A stretch of 64,000 bases of DNA from Zoogloea oleivorans (GCF_008107625.1 NZ_SDKK01000004.1:183276-247275), one strand, 5' to 3'. Numbered from the stretch's first letter, positions 34,879-44,992 are shown. Notes: generated by a model not told the origin, from the sequence alone. Program-made: numbers and translations.

Positions 34879-36072
34879 TCACACCCTCTCGAACACCCCC
34901 GCCGCCCCCATCCCGGTGCCGATGCACATCGAGATCATCCCGACCCGCGCCTGCCCCCGCTGCATCGCGCTCATCAGCGTGGCCGCGCGGATCGCGCCGG
35001 TGGCGCCCAGCGGGTGGCCCAGCGCGATGGCGCCGCCCTGGGGGTTCACCTTGGCCGGGTCAAGATCGAGCTGCCGCGCCACCGCCAGCGCCTGGGCGGC
35101 GAAGGCCTCGTTGAGCTCGATCCAGTCGAGCTCGCCCTGCCCTATGCCCGCCGCCTTGAGGGCCCGCGGGATCGCCTCGACCGGGCCGATGCCCATGATC
35201 TCCGGCGGCACGCCGGCCACCGCGTAGCTGCGGAAGCGGGCGATCGGCGTCACGCCGTAGCGCTTCACCGCCGCCTCCGACATCAGCAGCACCGCGCCGG
35301 CACCGTCCGACATCTGGGAGCTGTTGCCGGCCGTCACCGAACCGCGGGCGGCGAACACCGGCTTCAACTTGCCGAGGGTCGCCGGCGAGGCATCGGCCCG
35401 CGGGCCTTCGTCGGTGTCGCACAGGCGCTCCGTCACGCGCACCGCGCCGCCCTCGCCCGGCTTATAGCTGCTCACCAGGTAGGGCGTGATCTCGTCCTTG
35501 AAGGCACCGGCGGCAATCGCGGCCACTGCGCGCCGGTTGGACTCGGCCGCGAAGGCGTCCTGGTCCTCGCGGCTGACTTTCCATTGCTGGGCCACCTTCT
35601 CGGCGGTGAGGCCCATGCCGTAGGCGATGGCGAGGTTCTCGTCGTGGGCGAAGATGGCCGGGTTCAGCGAGATCTTGTTGCCCATGATCTGCGGCATCAC
35701 GCTCATGCTCTCGGTGCCGGCGGCGATCATCACATCGGCCTCGCCCAGGCGGATGCGCGCCGCGGCATCGGCCACCGCCTGCAGGCCCGACGAGCAGAAG
35801 CGGTTGATGGTGATGCCCGGCACCGTGTTGGGCAACCCGGCCAGCAGCAGGCCGATGCGCGCCACGTTCATGCCCTGCTCGGCCTCGGGCATCGCGCAGC
35901 CGACGATCACGTCGCCGATCTCGCTGGCGTCGAGGCCCGGCACCTTGGCGACGACGGCCTTCAGCACGTGGGCCAGCATGTCGTCGGGGCGCACGCTCTT
36001 GAACATGCCGTTGCGCTTGGCGACCGGGGTGCGGGTGGCGGCGACGATGTAGGCGTCCTGGATCTGTTTCAT
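34879..36072 (-). CDS. Thiolase (acetyl-CoA C-acyltransferase)
   Basis: 397 residues from ATG 36072 with AGGAG upstream. Thiolase landmarks: active-site Cys in NRFCSSGLQAVADA, GTESMSVMP, NEAFAAQALA, GGAIALGHPLGATGA (catalytic His) and CIGTGMGAAG (second Cys). It cleaves 3-ketoacyl-CoA in beta-oxidation, or condenses acyl-CoAs. It follows a FadB-like gene on the same strand 140 bp away, making a fadB-fadA-type pair. Intact, high GC, unlike the defence genes around it. Confidence 0.92.
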   Translation of the reverse strand: MKQIQDAYIVAATRTPVAKRNGMFKSVRPDDMLAHVLKAVVAKVPGLDASEIGDVIVGCAMPEAEQGMNVARIGLLLAGLPNTVPGITINRFCSSGLQAVADAAARIRLGEADVMIAAGTESMSVMPQIMGNKISLNPAIFAHDENLAIAYGMGLTAEKVAQQWKVSREDQDAFAAESNRRAVAAIAAGAFKDEITPYLVSSYKPGEGGAVRVTERLCDTDEGPRADASPATLGKLKPVFAARGSVTAGNSSQMSDGAGAVLLMSEAAVKRYGVTPIARFRSYAVAGVPPEIMGIGPVEAIPRALKAAGIGQGELDWIELNEAFAAQALAVARQLDLDPAKVNPQGGAIALGHPLGATGAIRAATLMSAMQRGQARVGMISMCIGTGMGAAGVFERV

Positions 36073-36212
36073 GGAGTTCTCCTGGTTCAGTAAGGAGTAA
36101 GAGGTGAAGAGTGAGGAGATCGGCCACAACGCGCCTGCGCTGACGATCGCAAGTGCACAAGACCCAAACAAGGCCTCCTATCTCCTAACTCCTTCCTCCT
36201 CACTGCCTCAAA

Positions 36213-38597
36213 TCAGTTGCGCAGCGGCTTGCCGGTTTCCAGCATGTGCAAGATGCGTTGCTGGGTCTTTTCGGTCTTCAGCAGGTCGACGAAGAGCGCC
36301 CGCTCCACGTCCAGGAGCCACTGCTCGGGCACCCGGGCGTTGCTGTCGACTTCGCCGCCGCACAGGGCGGTGGCGGCAGCCTTGGCGACGCGGTAATCCC
36401 AGGCCGAGATGAAGCCGCCTTCCTGCATGTTGATCAGCATCATCTCGCATGTGGCGATGCCGTTACGGCCGGCCACCGGCACCGCGCGCTGCACCGGGGT
36501 CGGCTGCCAGCCGGCCTCGGCGAGGGCCCGGGCACGGTGCAGGGCGACGTGCAGCAGCTCGCGGGCGTTGAAAACGATGTCGTCGGAGGGCTTGGCAAAG
36601 CCCAGCTCAACCGCCTGCAGCGCACTCTTCGAGACATTGGCCATGGCGATGGTCTGGAAGCTGTTCTGGATGAAGGGGAAGACGTCACCACCGGCGGCCC
36701 GGGCGGCCAGCGCCGCGGCCTGCAGCGCGAACTCCTTGCAGCCGCCACCGGCCGGGATCAGCCCGACACCCGCCTCGACGAGGCCGACATAGCTCTCCAG
36801 CGCCAGCACCCGATGGCTGGCGTGCATCACGAACTCGCATCCGCCGCCCAGTGCCATGCCCTGCACCGCGGCGACGGTGGGCACGGCGGAATGCTTCAAG
36901 GCCATCGAGACCTGCTGGAACTTGGCGACGGTCTTTTCGAGGAGGTCGAACTGGCCGGCCTGGCAGGCCTCGGCGACCTGCTGCAGGTTGGCGCCCACCG
37001 CGAAGGGCGCGTCGTGCCAGATCACCAGGCCGTCCAGGTCGCGCTCGGCGCGGGCGATGGCTTCGAGCAGGCCGTCCATCACCTCGTTGCCGATGGCGTG
37101 CATCTTGGACTTGAAGGAGACGATGCCGATGCGGGCGTCCCGCGCCGGCAGGCACCACAGGCGCACGCCCTCGTTCTCCCACAGGGTGAGGCCGGCATCG
37201 GGCGCGGCTTCGCCGAGCACCTGCTCGGGGTAGAGCTGGCGGCCATACACCGGCAGGTCCCGCCGCGGCTTGAGGGTGGATTCCGCGGCGCTCCACGAAC
37301 CCTCGGCAGCATGCACACCCTGGCGGCCGTCGAAGACCCAGGCCGGCAACGGCGCGGCGCTCATCGCCAGGCCGGCGTCGATGTCGGCCTGGATGGCCTC
37401 GGCGGTGGCCTGCCAGCCGGCGGCCTGCCAGGTCTCGAAGGGGCCCTGCGCCCAGCCGAAGCCCCAGCGCATGGCGAGGTCCACGTCACGGGCGTTGTCG
37501 GCGATGGCGCCGAGCTGCACCGCGCAGTAGTGGAAGACGTCGCGGAAGATCGCCCACAGGAACTGCGCCTGGGGGTGCTGGCTGGCGCGCAGCTGGGCGA
37601 ACTTGTCGGCCGGGTTGCGGTTCTTGAGGATCGCCAGCACCTCGGGGGCGACTTCACCGGCGCTGGGGCGGTAGGCCTGGGTGGCGAGATCCAGCACGGT
37701 GATGGTCTTGCCGTCCTTCTTGTAGATGCCGCCGCGGGTCTTCTGGCCCAGCGCACCCTGGGCGATGAGGCCGGCGAGCCAGTCGGGGTTCTTGAAGTGG
37801 GCGTGCCAGGGGTCGTCCGGCAGGGTAGCCTGCATGGTGCCGACGACGTGGGCCAGGGTGTCGAGGCCGACCACGTCGGCGGTGCGGTAGGTGGCGCTCT
37901 TGGGGCGGCCGATCAGCGGGCCGGTGAGGGCGTCGACTTCGTCGAAACCCAGGCCGAGGCGCGCGGTGTGGTGCATCACCGCCAGGATCGAGAACACGCC
38001 TACACGGTTGGCGACGAAGTTGGGGGTGTCCTTGGCGCGGACGATGCTCTTGCCGAGCCGGGTGGTGAGCCAGGCTTCCAGGTCGTCGAGCATGGCCGGC
38101 TGGGTGCGGGCGGTGGCGATCAGCTCGACCAGCGCCATGTAGCGCGGCGGGTTGAAGAAGTGGATGCCGCAGAAGCGGTCGCGCAGGGCTTCGGGCAGGC
38201 CGGCGTCGAGGGCGGCGATGGAGAGCCCTGAGGTGTTGGAGGCGAAGATGGCGTCCGGGCGGATGAAGGGGGCGACCTTGGCGTAGAGGTCGAGCTTCCA
38301 CTCCAGCTTCTCGGCGATGGCCTCGATGATGAGGTCGCAGCCACGCAGCTGTTCGAGGCCATCGCCGTAGTTGGCCACGTCGATGAACTGGGCCCTGTCC
38401 TTGGTGGCGAGGGGCGCCGGATCGAGCTTTTTAAGGCCGTCGATGGCCTTCCTGGCGATGCCGCTGGGGTCGCCCTCCTTGGCCGGCAGGTCGAACAGGA
38501 CCACCGGCACGCCGGCGTTGGCGCAGTGGGCGGCGATCTGTGCCCCCATCACGCCGGCGCCCAGCACCGCCACTTTGCGAATGATCAGTCTGCTCAT
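36213..38597 (-). CDS. 3-hydroxyacyl-CoA dehydrogenase / enoyl-CoA hydratase
   Basis: 794 residues. N-terminal NAD-binding domain (KVAVLGAGVMGAQIAAHCANAG), SNTSGLSI, GIHFFNPPRYMALVELI and dimerisation domains, then a C-terminal crotonase domain from about 480 with AVQGMALGGGCEFVMHASHRVLA and GVGLIPAGGGCKE. The order (dehydrogenase first, hydratase last) is that of the FadN-like type found in betaproteobacteria. It performs the two middle steps of beta-oxidation; the thiolase downstream completes the cycle. Intact. Confidence 0.92.
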   Translation of the reverse strand: MSRLIIRKVAVLGAGVMGAQIAAHCANAGVPVVLFDLPAKEGDPSGIARKAIDGLKKLDPAPLATKDRAQFIDVANYGDGLEQLRGCDLIIEAIAEKLEWKLDLYAKVAPFIRPDAIFASNTSGLSIAALDAGLPEALRDRFCGIHFFNPPRYMALVELIATARTQPAMLDDLEAWLTTRLGKSIVRAKDTPNFVANRVGVFSILAVMHHTARLGLGFDEVDALTGPLIGRPKSATYRTADVVGLDTLAHVVGTMQATLPDDPWHAHFKNPDWLAGLIAQGALGQKTRGGIYKKDGKTITVLDLATQAYRPSAGEVAPEVLAILKNRNPADKFAQLRASQHPQAQFLWAIFRDVFHYCAVQLGAIADNARDVDLAMRWGFGWAQGPFETWQAAGWQATAEAIQADIDAGLAMSAAPLPAWVFDGRQGVHAAEGSWSAAESTLKPRRDLPVYGRQLYPEQVLGEAAPDAGLTLWENEGVRLWCLPARDARIGIVSFKSKMHAIGNEVMDGLLEAIARAERDLDGLVIWHDAPFAVGANLQQVAEACQAGQFDLLEKTVAKFQQVSMALKHSAVPTVAAVQGMALGGGCEFVMHASHRVLALESYVGLVEAGVGLIPAGGGCKEFALQAAALAARAAGGDVFPFIQNSFQTIAMANVSKSALQAVELGFAKPSDDIVFNARELLHVALHRARALAEAGWQPTPVQRAVPVAGRNGIATCEMMLINMQEGGFISAWDYRVAKAAATALCGGEVDSNARVPEQWLLDVERALFVDLLKTEKTQQRILHMLETGKPLRN

Positions 38598-38650
38598 GCG
38601 TTTCTCCTTTTGGCTCGCCCCGTAAGCGGGCCATCGTTATGGTTCATCCC

Positions 38651-39130
38651 TCAGCCGACGCGGCTCTTGGGGCGAAGGTTCTCGTCAAAATCTGCCATCG
38701 AGGGAAAGACCAACGGCGGGCGCGCATCCAGGGTCAGCAAATGCCGGCGATAGCCCTCGAGGACTTCGGCCCGGGCCTCCGGACTGATATAGGGCACATG
38801 GTAGGCCGCAAAGGGAGGAAGGACAGTGAGCCCCACATAGGCGAGCATGCCGCGCAGGATGGGCTGGAGCATCACTTCCAGTTCACCGTGGATCGCCCCC
38901 GGCCCGAACATGTGCGGCTGCCCGCCAAGCGAGAAAGCCAGCATCGCCGACTTGCCCTCCAGTCCGCCCCGGTCGTAGATACGCTTGCCGCCATAGCAGA
39001 AGCCTGAGATGAAGACCCGGTCGATCCAGCCTTTCATGATCGCCGGCATGCTGTACCAGTAGATCGGAAAATTGAAGATGATCAGGTCGGCCCACTTGAC
39101 CTTCTCGATCTCCGCCGCAATGTCGGGCGC
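38651..39130 (-). pseudogene. NAD(P)H oxidoreductase (flavodoxin-fold), 5'-truncated
   Basis: PDIAAEIEKVKWADLIIFNF then YWYSMPAIMKGWIDRVF and FSLGGQPHMFGPGAIHG are the central and C-terminal parts of a Flavodoxin_2/MdaB-type quinone reductase. The first ~60 residues, including the FMN phosphate loop, are gone; the upstream bases are the 4-hydroxy-2-oxovalerate aldolase fragment. Junction near 39130. Confidence 0.75.
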
Positions 39131-39458
39131 CACCGGCATCGTAGGCCGACTGCAGCTCGCGCATGGTGCCAAGGCCCGGCACGAGGAGGATCGAAATCTT
39201 GGCCTGCTTCATCCTGGACGCAACGGCGTTGATGTATTCCTCGTTGCTGGCCAGCGCAAAGCCGTGCTGCAGGGAGTTGCCGCCCAGGCCGGCGCCGTGG
39301 GTCACCTGGATGTAGGGCATGCCGGCCTCGTCAAGCGCGGTGCCAACCTTGACCATCTGCTCGACGCTGATCTGTTCGCGCTTGGCGTGCATGCCGTCGC
39401 GCAGGCACATGTCATGCAGAACGACCTTGCGGCCCTTGAGGTTGAGGGTGCTGTTCAT
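39131..39458 (-). pseudogene. 4-hydroxy-2-oxovalerate aldolase, N-terminal fragment
   Basis: KGRKVVLHDMCLRDGMHAKR is the metal- and substrate-binding start of the DmpG/BphI aldolase; similarity runs through VTHGAGLGGNSLQHG to GTMRELQSAYDAG and stops. About 110 of ~340 residues remain; the frame then runs out of phase into the flavodoxin fragment. Its ATG overlaps the stop of the upstream acetaldehyde dehydrogenase fragment, the normal dmpF-dmpG arrangement. Confidence 0.8.
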
Positions 39459-39899
39459 CAGACGGACTCCACGGCTTTGAGTTGGATCTTTCCGGCAAGG
39501 ATCTCCTCGGCGAACATTTCGGCCGTGCGGGTGGCCGCAGCGGTCATGATGTCGAGGTTGCCTGCGTACTTCGGCAGGTAGTCGCCCAGGCCGGCGACTT
39601 CCATGAAGACCGAAACCCGGTGGCCGCGCGGGGTTTCATCGAAGATCGGGCCATTGACCAGGCGATAGCCGGGCACGTATTTCTGCACTTCCTTGATCAT
39701 TTCCAGCACCGAGGCGGTAATGCGGGCTTCGTCGGGGGCCTCGTCGGTGACGCAGAAGATCGTGTTGCGCATGATCAGCGGCGGCTCGGCAGGGTTGATC
39801 ACCGCCAGGGCCTTGCCAGTGCGCGCCCCCCCCACCACCTTGATGGCGTTGGAGGTGGTGTAGGTGAACTCGTCGAGGTTGGCGCGCGTATCCTGGCGT
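39458..39899 (-). pseudogene. Acetylating acetaldehyde dehydrogenase, C-terminal fragment
   Basis: Reads [20 protein letters not shown] then [20 protein letters not shown] and [20 protein letters not shown], the C-terminal half of DmpF/BphJ. The NAD-binding half with the catalytic Cys is absent; coding stops at a junction with an oppositely oriented LysR fragment near 39899. With the aldolase fragment this is the remains of a meta-cleavage (aromatic degradation) operon. Confidence 0.82.
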
Positions 39900-40441
39900 G
39901 AAGGTGGTGCTTCACACCATGACCAAGGCCGAACAGCTCGAAGCCCTGCGACAACGCCGCATCACCGTGGGATTCAATCGGATGCTGGCACCGGAACCCG
40001 ACTTCGGCACGGAACTCGTGACGACTGAGAAGCTACTGCTGGCGGTCAATGAAAGCGATCCTCTCGCCGACTGCCAGGAGATTCCCTTTTCGGAACTGGC
40101 TCACCACCCGCTGGTGGTTTTTCCGACTGGCGCGCGACCGAACTTCATCGACAAGGTGATGGCGCTCTGCAACGAATGCAAATTCACGCCCAACATCTCC
40201 CAGGAGGTGGGAGACGCGGTGACGGGGGTGGCCTTGGTGGCCAGCGGCTTCGGAGTGTGCCTGGTCCCCGAGTCAGCCACCACCCTGCAACTTCCGGGCG
40301 TCGTTTATCGCTCGCTGCGGGACGTTCCGCCCCAGGGTCGGTGTCGTCGACCTGACCTGCATCTACCGGCTGGACGACCAGTCTCCGCTACTGGGCGCCT
40401 TTCTTGAGACAGTCCGCGCTTTTCGCGAGGAAACCGCCTGA
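39899..40441 (+). pseudogene. LysR-type regulator, ligand-binding domain remnant
   Basis: [37 protein letters not shown] and ALVASGFGVCLVPES belong to the effector-binding domain of a BenM/CatM-like LysR protein. The HTH is missing. A frameshift near 40335 separates the body from the tail LLGAFLETVRAFREETA, which ends at 40441. Non-functional. Confidence 0.8.
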
Positions 40442-40483
40442 TTGGTATCCTTAACCCCCAAAACCTAGATAGGGAGAGAAAGT

Positions 40484-41482
40484 ATGTCGTGGACCAAGGA
40501 TCGGCCCTTTCAGGCGTTGGCATTGACCGGCGGAGGCTATCGAGGCCTGTTCACGGCGCGCGCACTGCAGGAGATGGAAGATCATGTCGGCGAGCCCATC
40601 GGCCGACGGTTTGACCTGTCTTATGGCACCTCGATCGGCGGGATCATCGCGCTGGCCGTGGCGTTCGAAGTCCCAATGCAGAAGGTGGTGCAAGCCTTCG
40701 AGAAGTCAGGAGAAAGGATCTTCCCCCCGCGCGAAAAGCCTACAACGCGCATCGGCAAAGGCTGGGACATCGCAAAGCACTGGAACCGGCCGCGCTACCG
40801 CTCCCAGGCCCTGCGTGAAGTGATCACGAGCCTGATCCCCGAGGAGGCCACCCTCAACGACGCCAAACACGCCGTCGGCATCCCCGCAGTAAATGTCACC
40901 AGCGGCCGGCCGCAGGTCTTCAAGACCCGGCACAAGGCCGAGTGGACTCGCGACTGGAAGTACCGGGCGGTGGACGTGGCCCTGGCGACCTCAGCAGCCC
41001 CGACGTTCTTCGAGCTGGCTGAGCTCGACGGCCACCGCTACGCCGACGGTGGCCTGTATGCCAACGCGCCGGATTTGTTGGCGCTTCACGAGGCCGAACA
41101 TTTCTTCAGCGTGCCTAGTGACGCCGTCCGCATCCTCAGTGTAGGCACGACGACCAACATGTACTCCCTGTCCTTCGAGTCTGGCTGCGAGTTGGGCATT
41201 CAAGGTTGGATGGATGACAACCGCCTCTTCTCCGTCACGATCTCATCGCAGCAGCAGTTGGTGGACCAGCTGATGCAGCACAAGCTCGGGGATCGGTATT
41301 TCCGCCTCGACGCGCTCCCGTCCAACGAGCAGGCCAAGGATCTCGGCCTGGACGTAGCCACCGGAGCTGCACGGCGCACGCTGTTGGCCTTGGGCAAGAA
41401 AGCGGCTAGTGACATACTTAACACGAAGTTGGCGCCATTCCTTGAGCACGAACCCCAGTTGACCCTGGTCCGGGGAGGCTGA
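40484..41482 (+). CDS. capV: CBASS 2 patatin-like phospholipase effector (CapV type)
   Basis: 332 residues, AGGGAG before ATG 40484. Motifs TGGGYRG (15-21), GTSIGG with Ser50, and Asp188 in YADGGLYANAP. It resembles the CBASS 1 CapV but is clearly diverged. It points toward the minus-strand CBASS 2 genes (convergent) rather than leading them, so whether it is the effector of CBASS 2 or of a lost system is open; a CD-NTase-like scrap lies just downstream. Confidence 0.88.
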   Translation: MSWTKDRPFQALALTGGGYRGLFTARALQEMEDHVGEPIGRRFDLSYGTSIGGIIALAVAFEVPMQKVVQAFEKSGERIFPPREKPTTRIGKGWDIAKHWNRPRYRSQALREVITSLIPEEATLNDAKHAVGIPAVNVTSGRPQVFKTRHKAEWTRDWKYRAVDVALATSAAPTFFELAELDGHRYADGGLYANAPDLLALHEAEHFFSVPSDAVRILSVGTTTNMYSLSFESGCELGIQGWMDDNRLFSVTISSQQQLVDQLMQHKLGDRYFRLDALPSNEQAKDLGLDVATGAARRTLLALGKKAASDILNTKLAPFLEHEPQLTLVRGG

Positions 41483-41594
41483 AGTAGGTCACACCAGTTC
41501 GCTGTTCAACGGCGCAGCAGCGCGGGTTCTTGCAAGCCAGTTGGAACGACCTAGCCGAGCACCGACAGGCTCGTTCAAGGTCAAGCGCAGCTAG

Positions 41595-41727
41595 TCAATT
41601 TCCACGTGGCTTCAAGGCCCCTACAAGTACGGCACGCTGATCAAGCCCGTCCACCCGGGCAAAGAATACGACGTCGACCTTGGCATCATCTCCCCGCTCC
41701 CGCACGGCCGGTGGACACTAGTTTGAG
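41595..41727 (+). pseudogene. Possible CD-NTase N-terminal remnant
   Basis: A short frame after a stop at 41592 reads TWLQGPYKYGTLIKPV and then KEYDVDLGI, which fits the G-S/P...DxD nucleotidyltransferase core of CBASS synthases, and stops at 41727. Only ~43 codons survive and the usual Ser is Pro. It is distinct from both intact synthases and suggests a third, lost CD-NTase behind the patatin gene. Confidence 0.45.
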
Positions 41728-41757
41728 CATGAAGCGCCGACGTTGATCCGGCAGCCT

Positions 41758-42228
41758 TCAGTAAGGCCTGAGCAGTTGCCGGCGACCGTTGCCGTGCGTC
41801 AACTCCACATGCAAGCTGTGTCGACCCACGATAACCGCCAGCAGCGGACGCTTGTCGGCGCGCGCCTTGGCCAGTTTTCGCCACTCTTCCAGGTCGATGG
41901 CTGAGGGTGTGGGAATGTCTTGCGGGTGCGTATGCCACTCGCCGATGTAGCGTGTCGTGCCTCCAGTGGAGCGCCAGAGTCGTTTCGCCACTGCGCGGTG
42001 CCCGAACGGCAACCGTTCGAAGAGATAGCGGAGCTGGCGGTCCAGACGCGTGGGCGTGGTGGCCACAGTAACCAGCAGGCCGCGCTCGTGGACGGTCCCC
42101 AGCAGCACGCCGCCGCTCTCCGGGAGATCGCCCGACTGGACGTTCCTCTCGAACACGCCGCGGACGTTGTCGGAGAAGTTCAGCAGGACGCTGCCGTCGG
42201 GCAGCGACCAGTCACTCACGTGGCGCAT
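41758..42228 (-). CDS. cap3: CBASS 2 deconjugase Cap3 (JAB/JAMM)
   Basis: 156 residues from ATG 42228 (AAGGA upstream; ATG 42237 possible). JAMM motif EWHTHPQDIPTPSAIDLEEW with ESGGVLLG upstream. Overlaps the cap2 stop by 13 bp, as in CBASS 1. Reverses Cap2-made conjugates. Confidence 0.88.
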   Translation of the reverse strand: MRHVSDWSLPDGSVLLNFSDNVRGVFERNVQSGDLPESGGVLLGTVHERGLLVTVATTPTRLDRQLRYLFERLPFGHRAVAKRLWRSTGGTTRYIGEWHTHPQDIPTPSAIDLEEWRKLAKARADKRPLLAVIVGRHSLHVELTHGNGRRQLLRPY

Positions 42229-43832
42229 GCGGGGCATCCTTCGTACCTTTGGGGCGAGCAATCCTTGAAATGGACCTCGCGAGACTGATCAAGCACGCGC
42301 GTTCTAAAGCTGGGTGAGTCGGCGCCATCCAGCCAGGCCTGCACCATCTCCATTGCGAGAGCAGCCGCCTGCACGGACGCTGAAGCAGGGAAGGGAACGT
42401 ACAGGCCTTCGCAGCCATGCCCCTTCATGATGACCTCCGGCGGCACGTCGAACACGCGATACGGGTCTCTCAGGGGCGGTTGTGACACGCAGCGAGCACA
42501 GGCGTGCTCTGGCTTGGCCTTCAGCAGAGCACGGACGGCCAAGCCAGAGCCTTCTACCCAAGCCGACAAGAACGGCACCTTGTCCGCGTACTTCCACGTG
42601 AGCCAATCAGTCAGGCCCTGCTCCCCGGTGGCGTCAATCAGCAGATCCAGCGGCCCCATGTTCGCAGCCTTGACATCCCCCACGACGGCCGCCGCGTCGA
42701 TCCCCGGCGCCACACGCCTGAGCTCATCGCACATCGCCTCCGCTTTCTTCTTGATCAGGGCGTCGAAACCGAGGCGATGGCGTCCAAGGTTGCCAGGCTC
42801 AAGCGAGCCCATGTCCACCAACGTCAGCTTCCCGCCGATCGTGCCCGCGCCTGCCTTCGCAAGCATCTCGGCGAGGTAGCCACCGATGGTTCCGCACCCA
42901 ACCAGCCCGACCTTGAGCCCAGCAAGGGTCTTTGAGCCGGGGAGGTTGCGCTCAGCAAGGTACCGGTCGTCGATGCGGCACACCAAAATTCGGTGGATCG
43001 GCAGGCGGTAGAGTATCTCGCGCAGCGACGACTTGTTGTCCGTTCCGGCGGGATCGCGCTTGAGGGTCACCGCGACACCGTACTGAACCTGTGGAGAATC
43101 AATCAGAACCAGCACCCGGGGTACCTTCACCCGAAACATCTCCATGAGGCGTTGCTCGATCTTCTTCCGGCACGTCGAGTCCAGCGTGTTTTGCCACTTC
43201 AGGAAGGCCTGCATGGTCTTGGGCGGCCAGCTTTCCTGCAACGGCATCGGTCTTGCCTTGGTGCGCACGCGAAACGCAGGCAACTTGACCTTGGGCAAGT
43301 CAAGGCCGATGGTTTCCAGCTTTGCGTGAGTACGAGCCCTGTCGTCCGTGACGATGCTCGTCTTTCCTCCGAACGTGTAGGCGTCCAGACTGCCGGGGCG
43401 ACGCTCATCGACGTCCAGCATGCACCAGTCTCGGCCCCATGTGATGTGAAACTCCTCCGCCAGATCCTCGACCATTTTGCCGGCCAGAATGTCTTCCAAG
43501 ACTTGTTCAGCACGGTCAAGGCAAGCCATCGTCTGGCGGATCGGATCAAAGAAATCGAAGATGACTGAGCCCAGCGCCAGATAGCACAGGTACCCGTCCC
43601 CGCTGAGGTGCGGCTGCAGTTCAGGGCGTCCCGGCGGAACCGGCGTCAGCCAGACACGGGGAAACTCATCGAGCCCCGGCGAGACAGCCAGCTCACAAGG
43701 GTAGTTCTTCGCCTTCAATCGCAGCTCGCCGGCAAACCTCATCCAGCCGCGCCCATCACGCCTCATATACGAAAAGCCGCGCTGGTGCAGCGCTGCGGTC
43801 AGGTCCGGAATCGCGATCTTGGCGAATTTCAT
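42216..43832 (-). CDS. cap2: CBASS 2 E1-E2 conjugating enzyme Cap2
   Basis: 538 residues. E2-like part with likely catalytic Cys83 in [19 protein letters not shown]1 part with [21 protein letters not shown] (ATP site), [15 protein letters not shown] and E1 Cys474 in [12 protein letters not shown]. Both E1 cysteines (491 and 474) lie 65 residues from the end in the two Cap2 proteins, and both proteins end with CPAC. The start overlaps the CD-NTase stop (ATGA). Confidence 0.9.
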   Translation of the reverse strand: MKFAKIAIPDLTAALHQRGFSYMRRDGRGWMRFAGELRLKAKNYPCELAVSPGLDEFPRVWLTPVPPGRPELQPHLSGDGYLCYLALGSVIFDFFDPIRQTMACLDRAEQVLEDILAGKMVEDLAEEFHITWGRDWCMLDVDERRPGSLDAYTFGGKTSIVTDDRARTHAKLETIGLDLPKVKLPAFRVRTKARPMPLQESWPPKTMQAFLKWQNTLDSTCRKKIEQRLMEMFRVKVPRVLVLIDSPQVQYGVAVTLKRDPAGTDNKSSLREILYRLPIHRILVCRIDDRYLAERNLPGSKTLAGLKVGLVGCGTIGGYLAEMLAKAGAGTIGGKLTLVDMGSLEPGNLGRHRLGFDALIKKKAEAMCDELRRVAPGIDAAAVVGDVKAANMGPLDLLIDATGEQGLTDWLTWKYADKVPFLSAWVEGSGLAVRALLKAKPEHACARCVSQPPLRDPYRVFDVPPEVIMKGHGCEGLYVPFPASASVQAAALAMEMVQAWLDGADSPSFRTRVLDQSREVHFKDCSPQRYEGCPACAT

Positions 43833-44992
43833 CCGGCGCGTGTCCGCCCAACCAGTTCGGACGGGCCGGCGATCGCTGGGGAGGAGGCGATAGCAGCCGC
43901 CACTGCCGAAGCCACCGTGCCCACCTTCACGCGGTCGGGACGGTTAGGAAAGCGCGGCCCGAAAAGGCCCTGCAACCACGCGCATGCCTGCTCTGCGTTG
44001 CCGGCGTCCAGGGCCGCCTGGAGTCGGCGGCCCAAATCCTCGAACCGCAGCGCCGCCTGTTCGACCATGTCCACGTCAGTGCTTGATGCCCTCAGGCGGT
44101 CGGTCAGCGACTCCTTCGGGTTGACGGGGTTGCTGACACCCTTGCGCAGCGCCGCCGGCAGCTGCTTCACGACGTCAACCAGCGCCTGATCATCACGACG
44201 ATCCTGCTTCACGAACAGCGGTGCCGCCGCCGCCATCAGCAGGATTGAGCTGGGGCCGCCCGACTTCCAGGTCCAATCGCGATAGGCCTTGATGTAGCGC
44301 ACAACGCGGCGAAGCTGCTCGCCCTTGGTCTCGACTTGGTCGACGAACCACTCCTTCACCGGGCGGGGGTCGGAGTGCATCCAGCCTTCCTCGCGGTGCG
44401 CCAACAGCACCTTCGTCTTGGGCAGTTCTTCCCAGCTTTCCATCGCTGCTTCAGCGAAGTTGAGGGCGTCGAGGGCTGCGCGCTTGACGTTCTCCGCCTT
44501 GACGAGGGTCTCAAACTCGTTATCCGGAATCGCGTACAGGGGAATGTCGATGTGCGCGAGCTCGTTGATCTCCACCCGGATGCAGGTGGGTTTCCCGGAG
44601 AGCTTCCAGCCTCTCTTCTCCACCAGGTGAGCCAATGCCTTCTCGGCCACGCCGAAGAATACTTCCGCCGCGACGCTGGGGCTGTCGGTCTGGTTCAGGA
44701 AGCCTAGCGGCAGATAGCACCCGTCGTCGACGTCGGCCTGCTGGGGCCGCTGCGCGGGAGCATTCAGCGTCTTGTAGGCCCAGGAACCCTGGGTGAAGAA
44801 GCGTGGTTGCGGGACCTTGCCTGGGTGGCCTTCCGCCGCGTAGACGCGGGGAATGCCGTCCCGCAATGCCATTCTGACGTCATTCTTGGCAGCAGCGATG
44901 TCCTTGCGATCGTCGTCGCGCAGACTGAGGTTGTCGAAGAGACAGGGTTCAAATTCGACTTCGGTGTAGAAAAGGGCGCTCAGGTTCAGCAT
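43829..44992 (-). CDS. CBASS 2 DncV-like cyclic nucleotide synthase
   Basis: 387 residues from ATG 44992; an in-frame extension to 45064 lacks family similarity. [17 protein letters not shown] (GS at 69-70), metal ligands Asp87 and Asp89 in [27 protein letters not shown], then [18 protein letters not shown]. Clade A like DncV, with overall similarity closer to DncV than CBASS 1 shows. Expected product 3',3'-cGAMP. The C-terminus RTRAG ends, like CBASS 1, in Ala-Gly. Confidence 0.92.
   Translation of the reverse strand: MLNLSALFYTEVEFEPCLFDNLSLRDDDRKDIAAAKNDVRMALRDGIPRVYAAEGHPGKVPQPRFFTQGSWAYKTLNAPAQRPQQADVDDGCYLPLGFLNQTDSPSVAAEVFFGVAEKALAHLVEKRGWKLSGKPTCIRVEINELAHIDIPLYAIPDNEFETLVKAENVKRAALDALNFAEAAMESWEELPKTKVLLAHREEGWMHSDPRPVKEWFVDQVETKGEQLRRVVRYIKAYRDWTWKSGGPSSILLMAAAAPLFVKQDRRDDQALVDVVKQLPAALRKGVSNPVNPKESLTDRLRASSTDVDMVEQAALRFEDLGRRLQAALDAGNAEQACAWLQGLFGPRFPNRPDRVKVGTVASAVAAAIASSPAIAGPSELVGRTRAG

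Noticed and set aside
36213-38231. Long plus-strand open frame opposite the fadB-like gene
   Set aside because: It is the high-GC antisense shadow of a well-supported gene and has no domain similarity.
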